Shown here: in pieces, positions 15,679 through 23,104 of the stretch
How positions within the stretch are numbered: the stretch's first letter is position 1
Layout: the number at the start of each line of letters is the position of its first letter
Source of the DNA: Chloroflexota bacterium
GTDB taxonomy: Bacteria > Chloroflexota > Dormibacteria > CF-121
NCBI GenBank assembly: GCA_005881215.1
Contig: VBDZ01000011.1
Span: forward strand, 1-33,625
Length of the DNA: 33,625 nucleotides
Direction: 5' to 3'
Position numbers and translations under genes: made by a program
Notes under the pieces: model-generated
Seen by the model: the letters and a program-made list of their open reading frames with translations, nothing else
What the model was told of the DNA's origin: nothing
Database searches by the model: none

Positions 15679-16343
15679 CGCTCGCCATCGTCGTTCCGGT
15701 CAAGTCGCCCAAGCGGGCGAAGCAACGGCTCGATTCCGTGATGTCGGAACCCGAACGCAGCCGTCTGGCAACAGCCATGGCGCGTGACGTCTTCGCCGTC
15801 GTCGCCAAGTTCGATGAGGCGGCGCGCTTCGTCGTCTCCGATGACCCGGATGTCCTGGCGGAGGGCCGGCAGTTTGGGCTCGAACCGGTTGAGGATCGAG
15901 CCGGGCAAGGGCAGAGCGCGGCGGTGGGGCAGGGCTTCACCCTCGCCTGGGAGCGCGGCTTCCCGGTGGCGCTGACGATTCCGGGCGATGTGCCGGGGAT
16001 CACCATTAGCGAGCTGCGGCGGTTCAGCGATTACCGGCGGGAGATCGAGGTTCTCCTGGCGCCGGACCGCGGTCGGATCGGCACCAACGGGCTGCGGCTG
16101 GCACCGCCCCACGCCATCAGCCTGGCCTTCGGCGAGGACAGCTTCAATCTTCACCGGGCCGCCGCCGCACGCGCGAATCGCAGCTTTGCGGTGCTCGAGG
16201 TCGAGGGCCTTCGCTATGACCTCGATACCCCCGACGACGTCGTCGCGTTCATTCGTCTTGGCCGGGAGACCGCGACCCTGGAATTGCTGCGCGAGCTGAA
16301 CGTGCTCGACCGCGTTTTGGCCGCCACGCCGCCGCACGCTTGA
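15675..16343 (+). CDS. cofC: 2-phospholactate/phosphoenolpyruvate guanylyltransferase CofC/FbiD
   Basis: This 222-residue nucleotidyltransferase activates phospholactate or phosphoenolpyruvate with GTP to give the donor used by CofD. The N-terminal VPVKSPKRAKQRL is the nucleotide-binding motif. Asp in TIPGDVPGI is the metal site, and GTNGLRLAPP with FGEDSFNLH are conserved in CofC proteins. Which three-carbon acid is used cannot be told from the sequence. The GTG start shares 4 nt with the cofD stop, and the stop overlaps the cofE start in the same way (TTGA), so the three genes are translationally coupled. Confidence 0.93.
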   Translation: MTLAIVVPVKSPKRAKQRLDSVMSEPERSRLATAMARDVFAVVAKFDEAARFVVSDDPDVLAEGRQFGLEPVEDRAGQGQSAAVGQGFTLAWERGFPVALTIPGDVPGITISELRRFSDYRREIEVLLAPDRGRIGTNGLRLAPPHAISLAFGEDSFNLHRAAAARANRSFAVLEVEGLRYDLDTPDDVVAFIRLGRETATLELLRELNVLDRVLAATPPHA

Positions 16344-17089
16344 CGCCGGTCTCGATCTATCCCGTCCCCGGCCTGCCCGAGATCGGACGCGATGCGCCGC
16401 TGGCCAATCTGATCCTCGAGGGCATCAATGCGCTCGGCATGTCCCTCGAAGCCGGCGATGTGGTGGTGATCACGCAGAAGGTAATCTCAAAAGCCGAGGG
16501 ACAGGTCCGGCGCCTCGACGCGGTACGCCCGTCAGCCCGCGCGAAGGAAATCGCGAGCCGGATTGCGTATGACCCTCGCCACGTCGAGGTGATCCTTTCC
16601 GAGTCGGTTCGGGTGGTTCGCGAGGCGCCAAGGGTCTTGATTACCGAGACCCGCCACGGATTCGTGTGCGCGAATGCCGGGGTGGATCGGTCGAATACCG
16701 GCGGGGTGGAGCTGGTCGTGCTGCTGCCCGAGCGGCCGGATGAATCGGCGCAGCGGCTTCGAGAGGCACTCGTGACGGCGTCAGGGGTGGAGATCGGGGT
16801 GGTGATTTCGGACAGCTTCGGCCGGCCCTGGCGTGAGGGGCAGGTCAACGTCGCGATTGGCGCCGCCGGGGTGGTGGCTCTGCGCGACTATCGCGGCGAT
16901 CGCGATCCCGATGGCTATCAGCTGCAGGGAACCGAGCTCGGCGTGGTCGATGAGATCGCCTCCGCCGGCGAGCTGGTTATGGGGAAGCTGGACCGGGTGC
17001 CGGTCGCCCTGATCCGTGGGGCCGCCGTCTCGGGAGATGGTCGCGTCCACGACCTGTTGCGCGATCCAGCGACCGACCTGTTTCGATGA
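16340..17089 (+). CDS. cofE: Coenzyme F420-0:L-glutamate ligase CofE
   Basis: This 249-residue GTP-dependent ligase adds glutamate residues to F420-0. Diagnostic segments are DVVVITQKVISKAEG near residue 40, the HGFVCANAGVDRSN motif near 106, and ISDSFGRPWREGQVNVAIG near 157 with the metal-binding Asp. It corresponds to the ligase domain alone. The C-terminal nitroreductase-like domain found in actinobacterial FbiB, which reduces dehydro-F420, is absent. The TTG start overlaps the cofC stop and the stop overlaps the next ATG (ATGA). Confidence 0.94.
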   Translation: MTPVSIYPVPGLPEIGRDAPLANLILEGINALGMSLEAGDVVVITQKVISKAEGQVRRLDAVRPSARAKEIASRIAYDPRHVEVILSESVRVVREAPRVLITETRHGFVCANAGVDRSNTGGVELVVLLPERPDESAQRLREALVTASGVEIGVVISDSFGRPWREGQVNVAIGAAGVVALRDYRGDRDPDGYQLQGTELGVVDEIASAGELVMGKLDRVPVALIRGAAVSGDGRVHDLLRDPATDLFR

Positions 17090-17568
17090 AGATCGGTCTG
17101 ATCGCGGATACGCAGGGAGGTTTCGACCTGGAGGCGCTGCTGACCTACGTCGCCCGGGAATTCGCCAGCGTCGATGAGATCTGGCATGCGGGTGACTGGG
17201 GCAGCGAGGAGGTTCTGACCGGGCTTGGCCGGTTGGGGCGGCTTGTGGTCGTGAATGGAAATGCGCCAAACGATCCACGATACCCGACGACGATCGAGGG
17301 CACGATCGGGCGCTGGCGGGTCGGGATGGTCCACGACCTGGACAAACGGCGAGCGCGCTGGGCGGCGGGCTACGACGTCGTGATCCACGGCCACACCCAC
17401 CGCTGGCGGGATGAGGTGGTCGGTCGCACCCGTTTCATTAACCCGGGAACGGCGACCCGACCGCAGTTCGGCGGTACCGAGCGGACGATGGCCCGGCTTA
17501 CGTTCGGTAACGAGTTGGTTGTCGAAAAGCTGATGCTGCCGAAGTTCGCGCGAACGCCAGCGATATGA
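17086..17568 (+). CDS. YfcE-like metallophosphoesterase with Asp-x-Gln first motif
   Basis: This 160-residue calcineurin-like phosphoesterase is of the small YfcE/MJ0936 type, which hydrolyses phosphodiesters with two metal ions. Metal motifs are D37 in HAGDWG, N59 in VVNGNA, H83 in MVHDLD, and H101-G-H103-T-H105. The first motif, usually Asp-x-His, reads IADTQGG, so Gln10 replaces a metal ligand. This may weaken one metal site or change specificity. The ATG overlaps the cofE stop (ATGA), coupling it to F420 synthesis. A role in trimming F420 intermediates or a GDP product is conceivable but is only inference. Confidence 0.82.
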   Translation: MKIGLIADTQGGFDLEALLTYVAREFASVDEIWHAGDWGSEEVLTGLGRLGRLVVVNGNAPNDPRYPTTIEGTIGRWRVGMVHDLDKRRARWAAGYDVVIHGHTHRWRDEVVGRTRFINPGTATRPQFGGTERTMARLTFGNELVVEKLMLPKFARTPAI

Positions 17569-17569
17569 T
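17564..17569 (+). promoter_or_regulatory. Putative -10 element (TATGAT) of the moaD-moaE gene
   Basis: TATGAT ends 6 nt before the ATG at 17576, identical in sequence and spacing to the cofD promoter. It overlaps the end of the phosphoesterase gene, so moaD-moaE may be expressed separately from the F420 genes. Confidence 0.45.
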
Positions 17570-17575
17570 CGATCC

Positions 17576-18247
17576 ATGAACGTCAGGGTGGTCTTGTTCG
17601 CCAAGCCCCGTGAACTGGTTGGCCAGCCGAACTTAGAGTTAGCGCTACCGGCCGGAGCGACAGCGGCCGACGCCTGGAGCCAGCTCAGTAGCCGCTACGA
17701 TCTGGGTCCCCTCCCACGATCGTTCCGCTGCGCGGTGAATTCGGAATACGCCGGCTGGAACGATCCGCTGAAGGAAGGCGACGAGCTCGCGGTCATCCCG
17801 CCGGTGAGCGGCGGGGCCATCGGTGAGCGCCATGGGCTGGTGGCCTTGCGTGAGGAGCCGCTCGACCCGGCCGCGATCGCCGACCGGATCCGCAGCATAG
17901 ACGAAGGCGCGCTGGTGGTATTCGAGGGGATCGTCCGCGCCCACTCGCGCGGCAAGCAGGTGCGTGCCCTGGTGTACGAAGCCTATGGCTCGATGGCGCA
18001 GAAACAAATGGAGCAGCTGGCCGATGAGGCTCGGCGTCGCTGGTCGATCCTGGACCTCACGGTCGTGCACCGAACCGGCACGCTGCAGGTGGGTGAGATC
18101 AGCGTGGTGATCGCCGTGACTGCGTCGCATCGCGGTGAGGCGTTCGACGCCTGTGAATGGCTGATCGACGAGCTCAAGCACACCGTGCCGATCTGGAAGA
18201 AAGAGGTCTACACCGAAGGCGAAGCTTGGATCGACGACCGCCCGTAA
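17576..18247 (+). CDS. Fused molybdopterin synthase MoaD-MoaE (MoaX type)
   Basis: This 223-residue protein carries both subunits of molybdopterin synthase, which adds two sulfurs to precursor Z in molybdenum cofactor synthesis. Residues 1-80 are the ubiquitin-like MoaD part, ending in VIPPVSGG with the Gly79-Gly80 that normally forms the C-terminal thiocarboxylate. Residues 83-223 are MoaE, with ASHRGEAF (H185, R186) and the catalytic lysines K201 and K208 in LKHTVPIWKKE. In the mycobacterial fusion MoaX, cleavage after the Gly-Gly is required for activity; the same is expected here. No other Mo-cofactor gene is in the window. Confidence 0.93.
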   Translation: MNVRVVLFAKPRELVGQPNLELALPAGATAADAWSQLSSRYDLGPLPRSFRCAVNSEYAGWNDPLKEGDELAVIPPVSGGAIGERHGLVALREEPLDPAAIADRIRSIDEGALVVFEGIVRAHSRGKQVRALVYEAYGSMAQKQMEQLADEARRRWSILDLTVVHRTGTLQVGEISVVIAVTASHRGEAFDACEWLIDELKHTVPIWKKEVYTEGEAWIDDRP

Positions 18248-18298
18248 TCGCAGGTTCGCCGGACGCTGAGCCGTTTCCAAGGTCAGGAGCGTGTGCGA

Positions 18299-19366
18299 TT
18301 GCAACAGCCGCTAAACCCCCGCCCGCGCCCGTCGTGGAAGACAGACCTTAGCTCAGCACAGTTCGGGACAATCGCCGAGGATCTCGTGGCCGTGGCGCTA
18401 GCCGCCGCGGCCAGTGGCTCTGGCACAGTGGCCAGGCCGTTGGTCGATCGGGGCGTCGACCTCTACCTGCGACGCTTGCGAACGCTTCTGACCATCCCGA
18501 TCCAGGTGAAAGCCTGCCGGCATGTAAGCCCGGACGGCACGGTCAGCGAGGACTTTGCCATTAGCGATATTCCCGACGCCGCCAGGGGCTACTGGGCTAT
18601 GGTCCACGTCCCGCCTCCATATGACCAGCTGTATCGCCGGCTGTATCTCATTCCCATTGATGAACTGCGTCGACGCTGTCTGCGGCTCAACTCGCACGGG
18701 GTTCAGTCGCTACGGTTTATCGCTGACTTCGCCGGCACTGTTGAAGACATCTGGTCTCCGTTTGCCGTCGACATCGAGCATGTATCTGATTGGCTTGCGG
18801 CGATACCGGGCTGGGCTGGGCCAGTTCGCTCGATTCCTGCGGCCGGGAAACTCGATGCCGTCAGCACATCCGACGACCTGGGCACTGTGGGCATGGCCAG
18901 CCTCACGACGCTCTGGGCGACGGCGGAGCTAGAGCGTGCGGCGAACGGCGGAATCATGGTCGCCGAGGATCGAATTCGCCTCGATACCGTTACGCTCTTG
19001 ACTCATCACCTGGGCACCGGGCGGTTCGCCGGACTGCATCTGAGAACGGCTATCTTCAACGACACGCGTCGCACGCATTTTGAGGTTAAGCGTCCGCACT
19101 TCTTCGTTGATCCGAATCTATGGGTATCGCTCGTGTTGTTGCGGCCGGACCTTCGGGTGCACGATTTCGGCCTCCTCATGCCGTCGGGAGATATTCCGGA
19201 GCTCGGCTATTCCGAAACTCTGACGCTGGATCCATTAACCAGGCGGTTCCGCAAGTATCGGATCGCGAGCGCCGAGTTTGGATCGACTTACCTGAGCAAT
19301 GCCTTCCACATCACAGTCCAAAGCTCCTTAGCCGATCGACAGGCCGACTTGCCGATGGCGGGCTAG
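18299..19366 (+). CDS. Hypothetical protein with PD-(D/E)XK nuclease-like N-terminal domain
   Basis: I do not recognise the 355-residue product as a whole. Counting from the GTG at 18293, the first 125 residues contain FGTIAEDLVAVAL (E29), GVDLYLRR (D56) and IPIQVKAC (Q71, K73). These fit the E, D and (E/Q)xK order of PD-(D/E)XK endonuclease folds, with a following beta strand and helix (YLIPIDELRRRC). The remainder, about 230 residues, has no motif I can name. GTG 18293 has too short a gap to the AGGAG at 18285-18289, so TTG 18299 is preferred. It ends 13 bp before tRNA-Gly, a position often used by accessory or defence genes. Confidence 0.6.
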   Translation: MQQPLNPRPRPSWKTDLSSAQFGTIAEDLVAVALAAAASGSGTVARPLVDRGVDLYLRRLRTLLTIPIQVKACRHVSPDGTVSEDFAISDIPDAARGYWAMVHVPPPYDQLYRRLYLIPIDELRRRCLRLNSHGVQSLRFIADFAGTVEDIWSPFAVDIEHVSDWLAAIPGWAGPVRSIPAAGKLDAVSTSDDLGTVGMASLTTLWATAELERAANGGIMVAEDRIRLDTVTLLTHHLGTGRFAGLHLRTAIFNDTRRTHFEVKRPHFFVDPNLWVSLVLLRPDLRVHDFGLLMPSGDIPELGYSETLTLDPLTRRFRKYRIASAEFGSTYLSNAFHITVQSSLADRQADLPMAG

Positions 19367-19369
19367 AAT
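19364..19369 (+). promoter_or_regulatory. Putative -10 element (TAGAAT) of tRNA-Gly
   Basis: TAGAAT ends 10 nt before the first base of the tRNA and overlaps the end of the preceding coding sequence. It matches the TAGAAT boxes at 7614 and 11051. Confidence 0.45.
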
Positions 19370-19379
19370 TGCGCTCGAC

Positions 19380-19452
19380 GCGGGAGTAGCTCAGCTGGTA
19401 GAGCGCCTGCCTTCCAAGTAGGTGGTCGCGGGTTCGAGTCCCGTCTCCCGCT
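19380..19452 (+). tRNA. tRNA-Gly (anticodon TCC)
   Basis: The 73 bases fold as a complete cloverleaf. The acceptor stem pairs GCGGGAG with CTCCCGC, the D stem is GCTC/GAGC, and the anticodon stem is CCTGC/GTAGG with one G-U pair. The anticodon loop is CTTCCAA, giving anticodon TCC. The T arm is GCGGG-TTCGAGT-CCCGT. The discriminator base is T and CCA is not encoded. It reads GGA and possibly other GGN glycine codons. Confidence 0.96.
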
Positions 19453-19578
19453 AATGCTGAGCTTGAGCTTGGTGGCTTCGCCTAGCCGCTTTGACGGCCG
19501 TGGTGACGGCACCGAGGACCGATGGTATTTTCCGCCCCTGGTCCGTCCCGGATGGCCAACTGCGGTCGAGTACCGGCC

Positions 19579-20487
19579 CTAGCGCGCTTTGTTGCTGTCG
19601 AGGACTTCGCGAAGTTTGCGCGCGAACTCTTCAGGCTTACCCGCATATCCCCCCATTTCGGGGCCCACGAATCCGCCATGGTGGCTCGGGAAGACTGTCG
19701 CCTGCTGACCGAGCAGCTCAGCGGCAGCCAACGACGTGCGCCAGGTCACCGTGCCCTGCGACTCCTCGCCAACGGCAATCACGATCCGCGTCGCTGCCCC
19801 GGACAGTGCTTTAAAGTCTGGACGGTAGGCCGTGATCGGCCGGGATCTGCCTGATAGCAGCGGGTCGTCCCGCGAGCCGTCATCGTCTGCCGGCATCCCG
19901 AACTGGGTTGGATCCGCCGGCGGCTGCGCGAAGTATTTGTCGTTGAACTCGCCTTGCCACGACGTCATCCTGATGAAAGTCGCCATGCCGGCCCATCGCC
20001 CGTTGGCCTCGTAGGCGTTGCGAACGCCGTCCTCAGCCCGGTCGGCCTCCTTGGCGTCCGGAAGAAGTGCGAGGAGCGGCGGCTCATGTGCCACCAAGGT
20101 GGTCACGTCCCGGGGATAGGCCGCTACGAGTGCGAGCGCCGTCACGGCGCCACCACTGCTCGCGAACATCTCGACCGGGCCGGCCCCTAGCGCTTCGATC
20201 AGCGCGTGAAGGTCGCGCGCCTGGAGGTTCGGTGCGTTTTCGACCCGACCGTCTTTGCGGTTGCTGCGGCCGAGGCCACGCGGATCATAGGTGACAACTG
20301 TGCGGTCGGGGAAGTGTGAGGCCAACGTCTGGAACCCGCTGGCGTCCATGGGCTGGCCGATCATGAGAAGCATTGGGCGGCCGTCGGCGGTTGGCAGCGG
20401 CCCGTGGACGTCGTAGACGATGTCGGTCTCGGGAGTTTGGAGCGTGTGCGTCGTCTTTGTTACAGCTTCGGAGGTCCCCTTTTTCAT
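19579..20487 (-). CDS. Alpha/beta hydrolase
   Basis: This 302-residue alpha/beta-hydrolase-fold protein has an unknown substrate. The nucleophile elbow is FASSGGAV (S111), where the first Gly of the usual GxSxG is Ala. The oxyanion region is LLMIGQPMDASGF and the strand-4 segment is VVTYDPRGLGRSNR, with the conserved Asp-x-Arg-Gly. The base His is in FPSHHGGFVG near the C-terminus. Such proteins include esterases and epoxide- or haloalkane-processing enzymes. The frame continues 25 codons further upstream, but ATG 20485-20487 is preferred because a TAAAAT box lies 10 nt before it. It is convergent with tRNA-Gly; the 126 bp between them hold nothing I can identify. Confidence 0.8.
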   Translation of the reverse strand: MKKGTSEAVTKTTHTLQTPETDIVYDVHGPLPTADGRPMLLMIGQPMDASGFQTLASHFPDRTVVTYDPRGLGRSNRKDGRVENAPNLQARDLHALIEALGAGPVEMFASSGGAVTALALVAAYPRDVTTLVAHEPPLLALLPDAKEADRAEDGVRNAYEANGRWAGMATFIRMTSWQGEFNDKYFAQPPADPTQFGMPADDDGSRDDPLLSGRSRPITAYRPDFKALSGAATRIVIAVGEESQGTVTWRTSLAAAELLGQQATVFPSHHGGFVGPEMGGYAGKPEEFARKLREVLDSNKAR

Positions 20488-20497
20488 AACGGGTCCA

Positions 20498-20503
20498 ATT
20501 TTA
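20498..20503 (-). promoter_or_regulatory. Putative -10 element (TAAAAT) of the alpha/beta hydrolase gene
   Basis: On the minus strand TAAAAT lies 10 nt before the ATG at 20487, within an A/T-rich patch that stands out from its GC-rich surroundings. No Shine-Dalgarno sequence is evident. Confidence 0.35.
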
Positions 20504-20608
20504 TAGAGCCTGGATGCGGCGCTAGCCTGATGTTGAGGAGCTGGCTCTGCGGCCGCTGTCAAGAGGCTGTGCGACCGACCGTCGTTGCAACGCTGCTAAT
20601 TCACCCCC

Positions 20609-20992
20609 ATGACCAGCAGCCACAGCATCAGCGCTAATTCGCGGAGGAAGCCGACGCAGAACGCGCGGAGCGTCTACACCTTCGTGGGCAACCCGAAGGA
20701 AGCGCTCGAGCGCGGGCGACCTTCCGGGATCTTCGGCCCCGGCGCGTGGGACAGCCAGGTTGCCCTGACGCTTCAGCAGAGCGAGGTTGTCCTTGACGCG
20801 GCGTGCAGTCTTCTTGCGCTCGGCGCTGGCGACCACATGGTGAGCACGCCACGCGCGGCCCTCGTGGCAATGGGCATGAAGCATGAGACGATCCGGCAGG
20901 AAGACGAGGCGACGCTGGCCCGCATCGGCATTCGCCCCGTTGGCCGCTACGGCGGCGAAACGGTTGGCGGCGGCTTGCCGGTGCCCGAATAG
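20609..20992 (+). CDS. Hypothetical protein, 127 residues
   Basis: I do not recognise this product. It starts with a polar, Ser-rich and basic N-terminus, then reads as a plausible globular domain (GIFGPGAWDSQVALTL, SEVVLDAACSLLALGAGDH, RIGIRPVGRYGGE). Third codon positions are GC-rich with many GCG and ACG codons, which supports coding. The reading frame on the opposite strand is rich in Arg, His and Ala and looks like a shadow. It ends in TAG immediately followed, in the same frame, by the ATG of the next ORF. No SD or TAnnnT box is convincing upstream. Confidence 0.4.
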   Translation: MTSSHSISANSRRKPTQNARSVYTFVGNPKEALERGRPSGIFGPGAWDSQVALTLQQSEVVLDAACSLLALGAGDHMVSTPRAALVAMGMKHETIRQEDEATLARIGIRPVGRYGGETVGGGLPVPE

Positions 20993-21391
20993 ATGGCCCA
21001 GCTGCCGGAGTTCAACGCGCTCACGCCAGCGGCGCAAGCGATGGTGATGCAGGGGTACTCGTTCGACGTGGCGATCGCGACCGCGGCCCAGCAAGCGGCT
21101 GACGCCGTAGCTGCGGCGCAAGGTGACGCTGGCGTGCTCGTGGTGACGGCGCACGAGCCGGTGCTCGACCCGAAAGGCCATCGGGTTGGCCGCACGCCGG
21201 GTCCCGGTCAGTTGCCGCAGTTCTCCGCGCTGCCGGCCAAGGCGCAACAGCAGTGCCAACTGCTGGCGGAGCTTGCGGGCCTGATCGTCTCCCCAGCTCG
21301 GGTCGATCTCGCTTGCCGCCGGGGCACTCGGCTTGCAGCCGAAGAGCTTCACCTGCTCAGTGTATGGGTCAGAGGGCGGCGGCCAGCCTGA
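20993..21391 (+). CDS. Hypothetical protein, 132 residues, with an internal repeat
   Basis: The function is unknown. The product is Ala- and Gln-rich in its first half (ATAAQQAADAVAAAQG) and contains two related segments, QLPEFNALTPAAQ (DNA 20999-21037) and QLPQFSALPAKAQ (21209-21247), matching at 8 of 13 residues. The last 40 residues are basic and less protein-like. The ATG is directly after the TAG of the upstream ORF and in the same frame. The two could therefore be one gene interrupted by a stop, or two coupled genes. GC-rich third positions continue through the first two thirds. The 154 bp downstream to the lipoprotein gene show nothing clear except its promoter. Confidence 0.4.
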   Translation: MAQLPEFNALTPAAQAMVMQGYSFDVAIATAAQQAADAVAAAQGDAGVLVVTAHEPVLDPKGHRVGRTPGPGQLPQFSALPAKAQQQCQLLAELAGLIVSPARVDLACRRGTRLAAEELHLLSVWVRGRRPA

Positions 21392-21534
21392 AGACATGGG
21401 CCCTCTGTTCAATCCGGACAACGGGCTTTCGGAGAGTCGTGCAGCACGGATCTAGATGATTCGCGAGGACTCGACCACAGAACCATGCGCGTAGGCGCGA
21501 TTTCGTGAAACAGATCAGACCTCGGCGCGTTCAC

Positions 21535-21540
21535 TATTAG
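21535..21540 (+). promoter_or_regulatory. Possible -10 element (TATTAG) of the lipoprotein gene
   Basis: TATTAG lies 5 nt before the ATG at 21546 with no Shine-Dalgarno sequence. It departs from the TAnnnT pattern at its last base, so the assignment is weaker than for other genes here. Confidence 0.25.
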
Positions 21541-21545
21541 CCGGA

Positions 21546-22406
21546 ATGAAACGAGCCACAGTGTGGCTGCTCGCAGCTCTATGCCTGGGCGGTTGCGCCT
21601 CCCCAGCCCGTGCGGCGGACTCCCCAAGCCAGGTGCTGTCGGTGGCGCTCCAGACGATGTCGGCCCTCAAGACTGCCTACGCCGACTATACGCGGGCTCA
21701 GGTCTATCACTTTCCGGTCGATTATCCATGGCCGCCGGCAACCTTAGGAATGCCGCCGCACACCTACAGTCTGGACCTCTCAGGGACCGGTGAGGTGGCG
21801 TTTCCGGACCGCTTTCAGTACATGATCACAGTCCGCCTGGGTCCGAACTTCCAGAGCGAGGTGGAGCTCATGTCCATACAAGGAATCATCTACGAACAAG
21901 ATGGCGCTCACCTCGATTTTGGCGGAAGCGTGACGCCGACCTGGAGCAAACCGAAAAATACGCAAAACCTTCTTCCCGTCGACCCGTTCAAGACCCTGCA
22001 GCGCCTGAGGGGCACGCTTGCGCCCCGGGACCTTGGAGACACCACCATCGCCGGCGTCCGAGTGCACCATTACGCAATGGAAATGGATCCGGTCAAACTG
22101 ATTGCCGAGGAGGCCATGGCTCTGGCGGATCCAAGCCTGCGACCGGCGCTTCAGGACGCCATTCTGAAGGGAACCTTCAACGTCGAGGTGTGGATCGGTG
22201 TCGATGACCATCTCATACGCCGGATCAGCACCGTTGAGGCGCGAAGGGACACGATTGCACTGCATAACGCGGAGACCAACAGCGCCGCGCCGCCGGGAGC
22301 CTCCGATCAGGGCATCGTCGCAATCAGCGACCGGATCGTTCTCAACTTCCACGACTTCAACAGCCTGGTCACCATCAAGCCGCCGAACCTTCGACAAACG
22401 CCCTAG
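21546..22406 (+). CDS. Secreted lipoprotein of unknown function (LolA/LppX-like size and layout)
   Basis: This 286-residue exported lipoprotein has a signal peptide of MKR followed by a hydrophobic core and the lipobox LGGC (C17). The mature part is mostly beta-rich with alternating hydrophobic residues, for example YSLDLSGTGEVAFPDRFQYMITV and HYAMEMDPVKLIAEEAM. It ends in an IVLNFHDFNSLVTIKPP segment. The layout resembles LolA-fold lipoproteins such as LppX/LprG, which bind lipids, but no signature residue proves it. It is probably anchored to the outer face of the cytoplasmic membrane. Confidence 0.75.
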   Translation: MKRATVWLLAALCLGGCASPARAADSPSQVLSVALQTMSALKTAYADYTRAQVYHFPVDYPWPPATLGMPPHTYSLDLSGTGEVAFPDRFQYMITVRLGPNFQSEVELMSIQGIIYEQDGAHLDFGGSVTPTWSKPKNTQNLLPVDPFKTLQRLRGTLAPRDLGDTTIAGVRVHHYAMEMDPVKLIAEEAMALADPSLRPALQDAILKGTFNVEVWIGVDDHLIRRISTVEARRDTIALHNAETNSAAPPGASDQGIVAISDRIVLNFHDFNSLVTIKPPNLRQTP

Positions 22407-22462
22407 CCTCGGTGCCCTTGAGCGCCGATGCATAATCGCGTTTACGAAGGGCGGCGTCTAAG

Positions 22463-22999
22463 TTACCGTGGACGGGCGGGCACCTTCTTCGATTCCGCGG
22501 GCTCGCCCTCGAAGGCCCGCCGCAACTCGGCGAGGTCGAGCTTCTTCATCCCGAGCATCGCCTTCATGGCCCGTTGCGCCTTGTGCTGATCGGGGTCATT
22601 CAGCATTTTCTCCATCTCGGTCGGAACGACCTGCCATGACAGACCGAACCGGTCCTTGAGCCAGCCGCACGGCCCTTCCTCGCCACCCTGCGTGAGCGCG
22701 CTCCAGAAGTAATCCACTTCCTCCTGGGTTTCACAGTTGATGACGAACGAGATGGCCTCCGAGAAGGCGAACTGCTGGGGCCCGCCGTTCAGCGCCGTGA
22801 ACTCCTCACCTTCAAGCTGGAACCGAACGACCATGACGCTGCCCGCCGGCCCGGGTCCGGCCTCTCCGTATCGGGAAACGTCAAGAACTTTGGACTCACC
22901 TCGGTTCGAGCCGGGGCACTTCGAGAAGACTGAGACGTAGTGGTCCGCCGCGCCGTCCGCCTGATCGTCGAACCAAAGCATCGGGGTGATCTTCTGCAC
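22463..22999 (-). CDS. PhnB-like VOC family protein
   Basis: This 178-residue vicinal-oxygen-chelate protein is of the PhnB/3-demethylubiquinone-methyltransferase-like group. Family segments include ITPMLWFDDQADGAADHYVSVF at the start, FTALNGGP and FAFSEAISFVINCETQEEVDYFW in the middle, and DRFGLSWQVVPTEM near residue 117. The C-terminal KAMLGMKKLDLAELRRAF is also typical. Its biochemical function is not established; it is not an actual methyltransferase. The start is GTG, preceded by a strong GGAAGGAGG 6 nt upstream. No obvious partner gene is adjacent. Confidence 0.85.
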   Translation of the reverse strand: MQKITPMLWFDDQADGAADHYVSVFSKCPGSNRGESKVLDVSRYGEAGPGPAGSVMVVRFQLEGEEFTALNGGPQQFAFSEAISFVINCETQEEVDYFWSALTQGGEEGPCGWLKDRFGLSWQVVPTEMEKMLNDPDQHKAQRAMKAMLGMKKLDLAELRRAFEGEPAESKKVPARPR

Positions 23000-23104
23000 T
23001 GGTTTTCCTCCTTCCTACTTCACTACTGTCCACTATGACTGGTCGGGGCCATCAGACTCATCGGTCTCCTGAAACTTAAAGCGCTGATCACCGTCCTATT
23101 GGCA

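Noticed and set aside
20522-21421. Minus-strand open frame of 299 codons opposite the two orphan ORFs
   Set aside because: Product is dominated by Arg, His and Ala with no plausible fold, so the plus-strand ORFs were preferred although they too are weakly supported.
19441-21545. Attachment-site duplication of the tRNA-Gly 3' end
   Set aside because: No second copy of the T-arm and acceptor 3' sequence was found downstream within the window.
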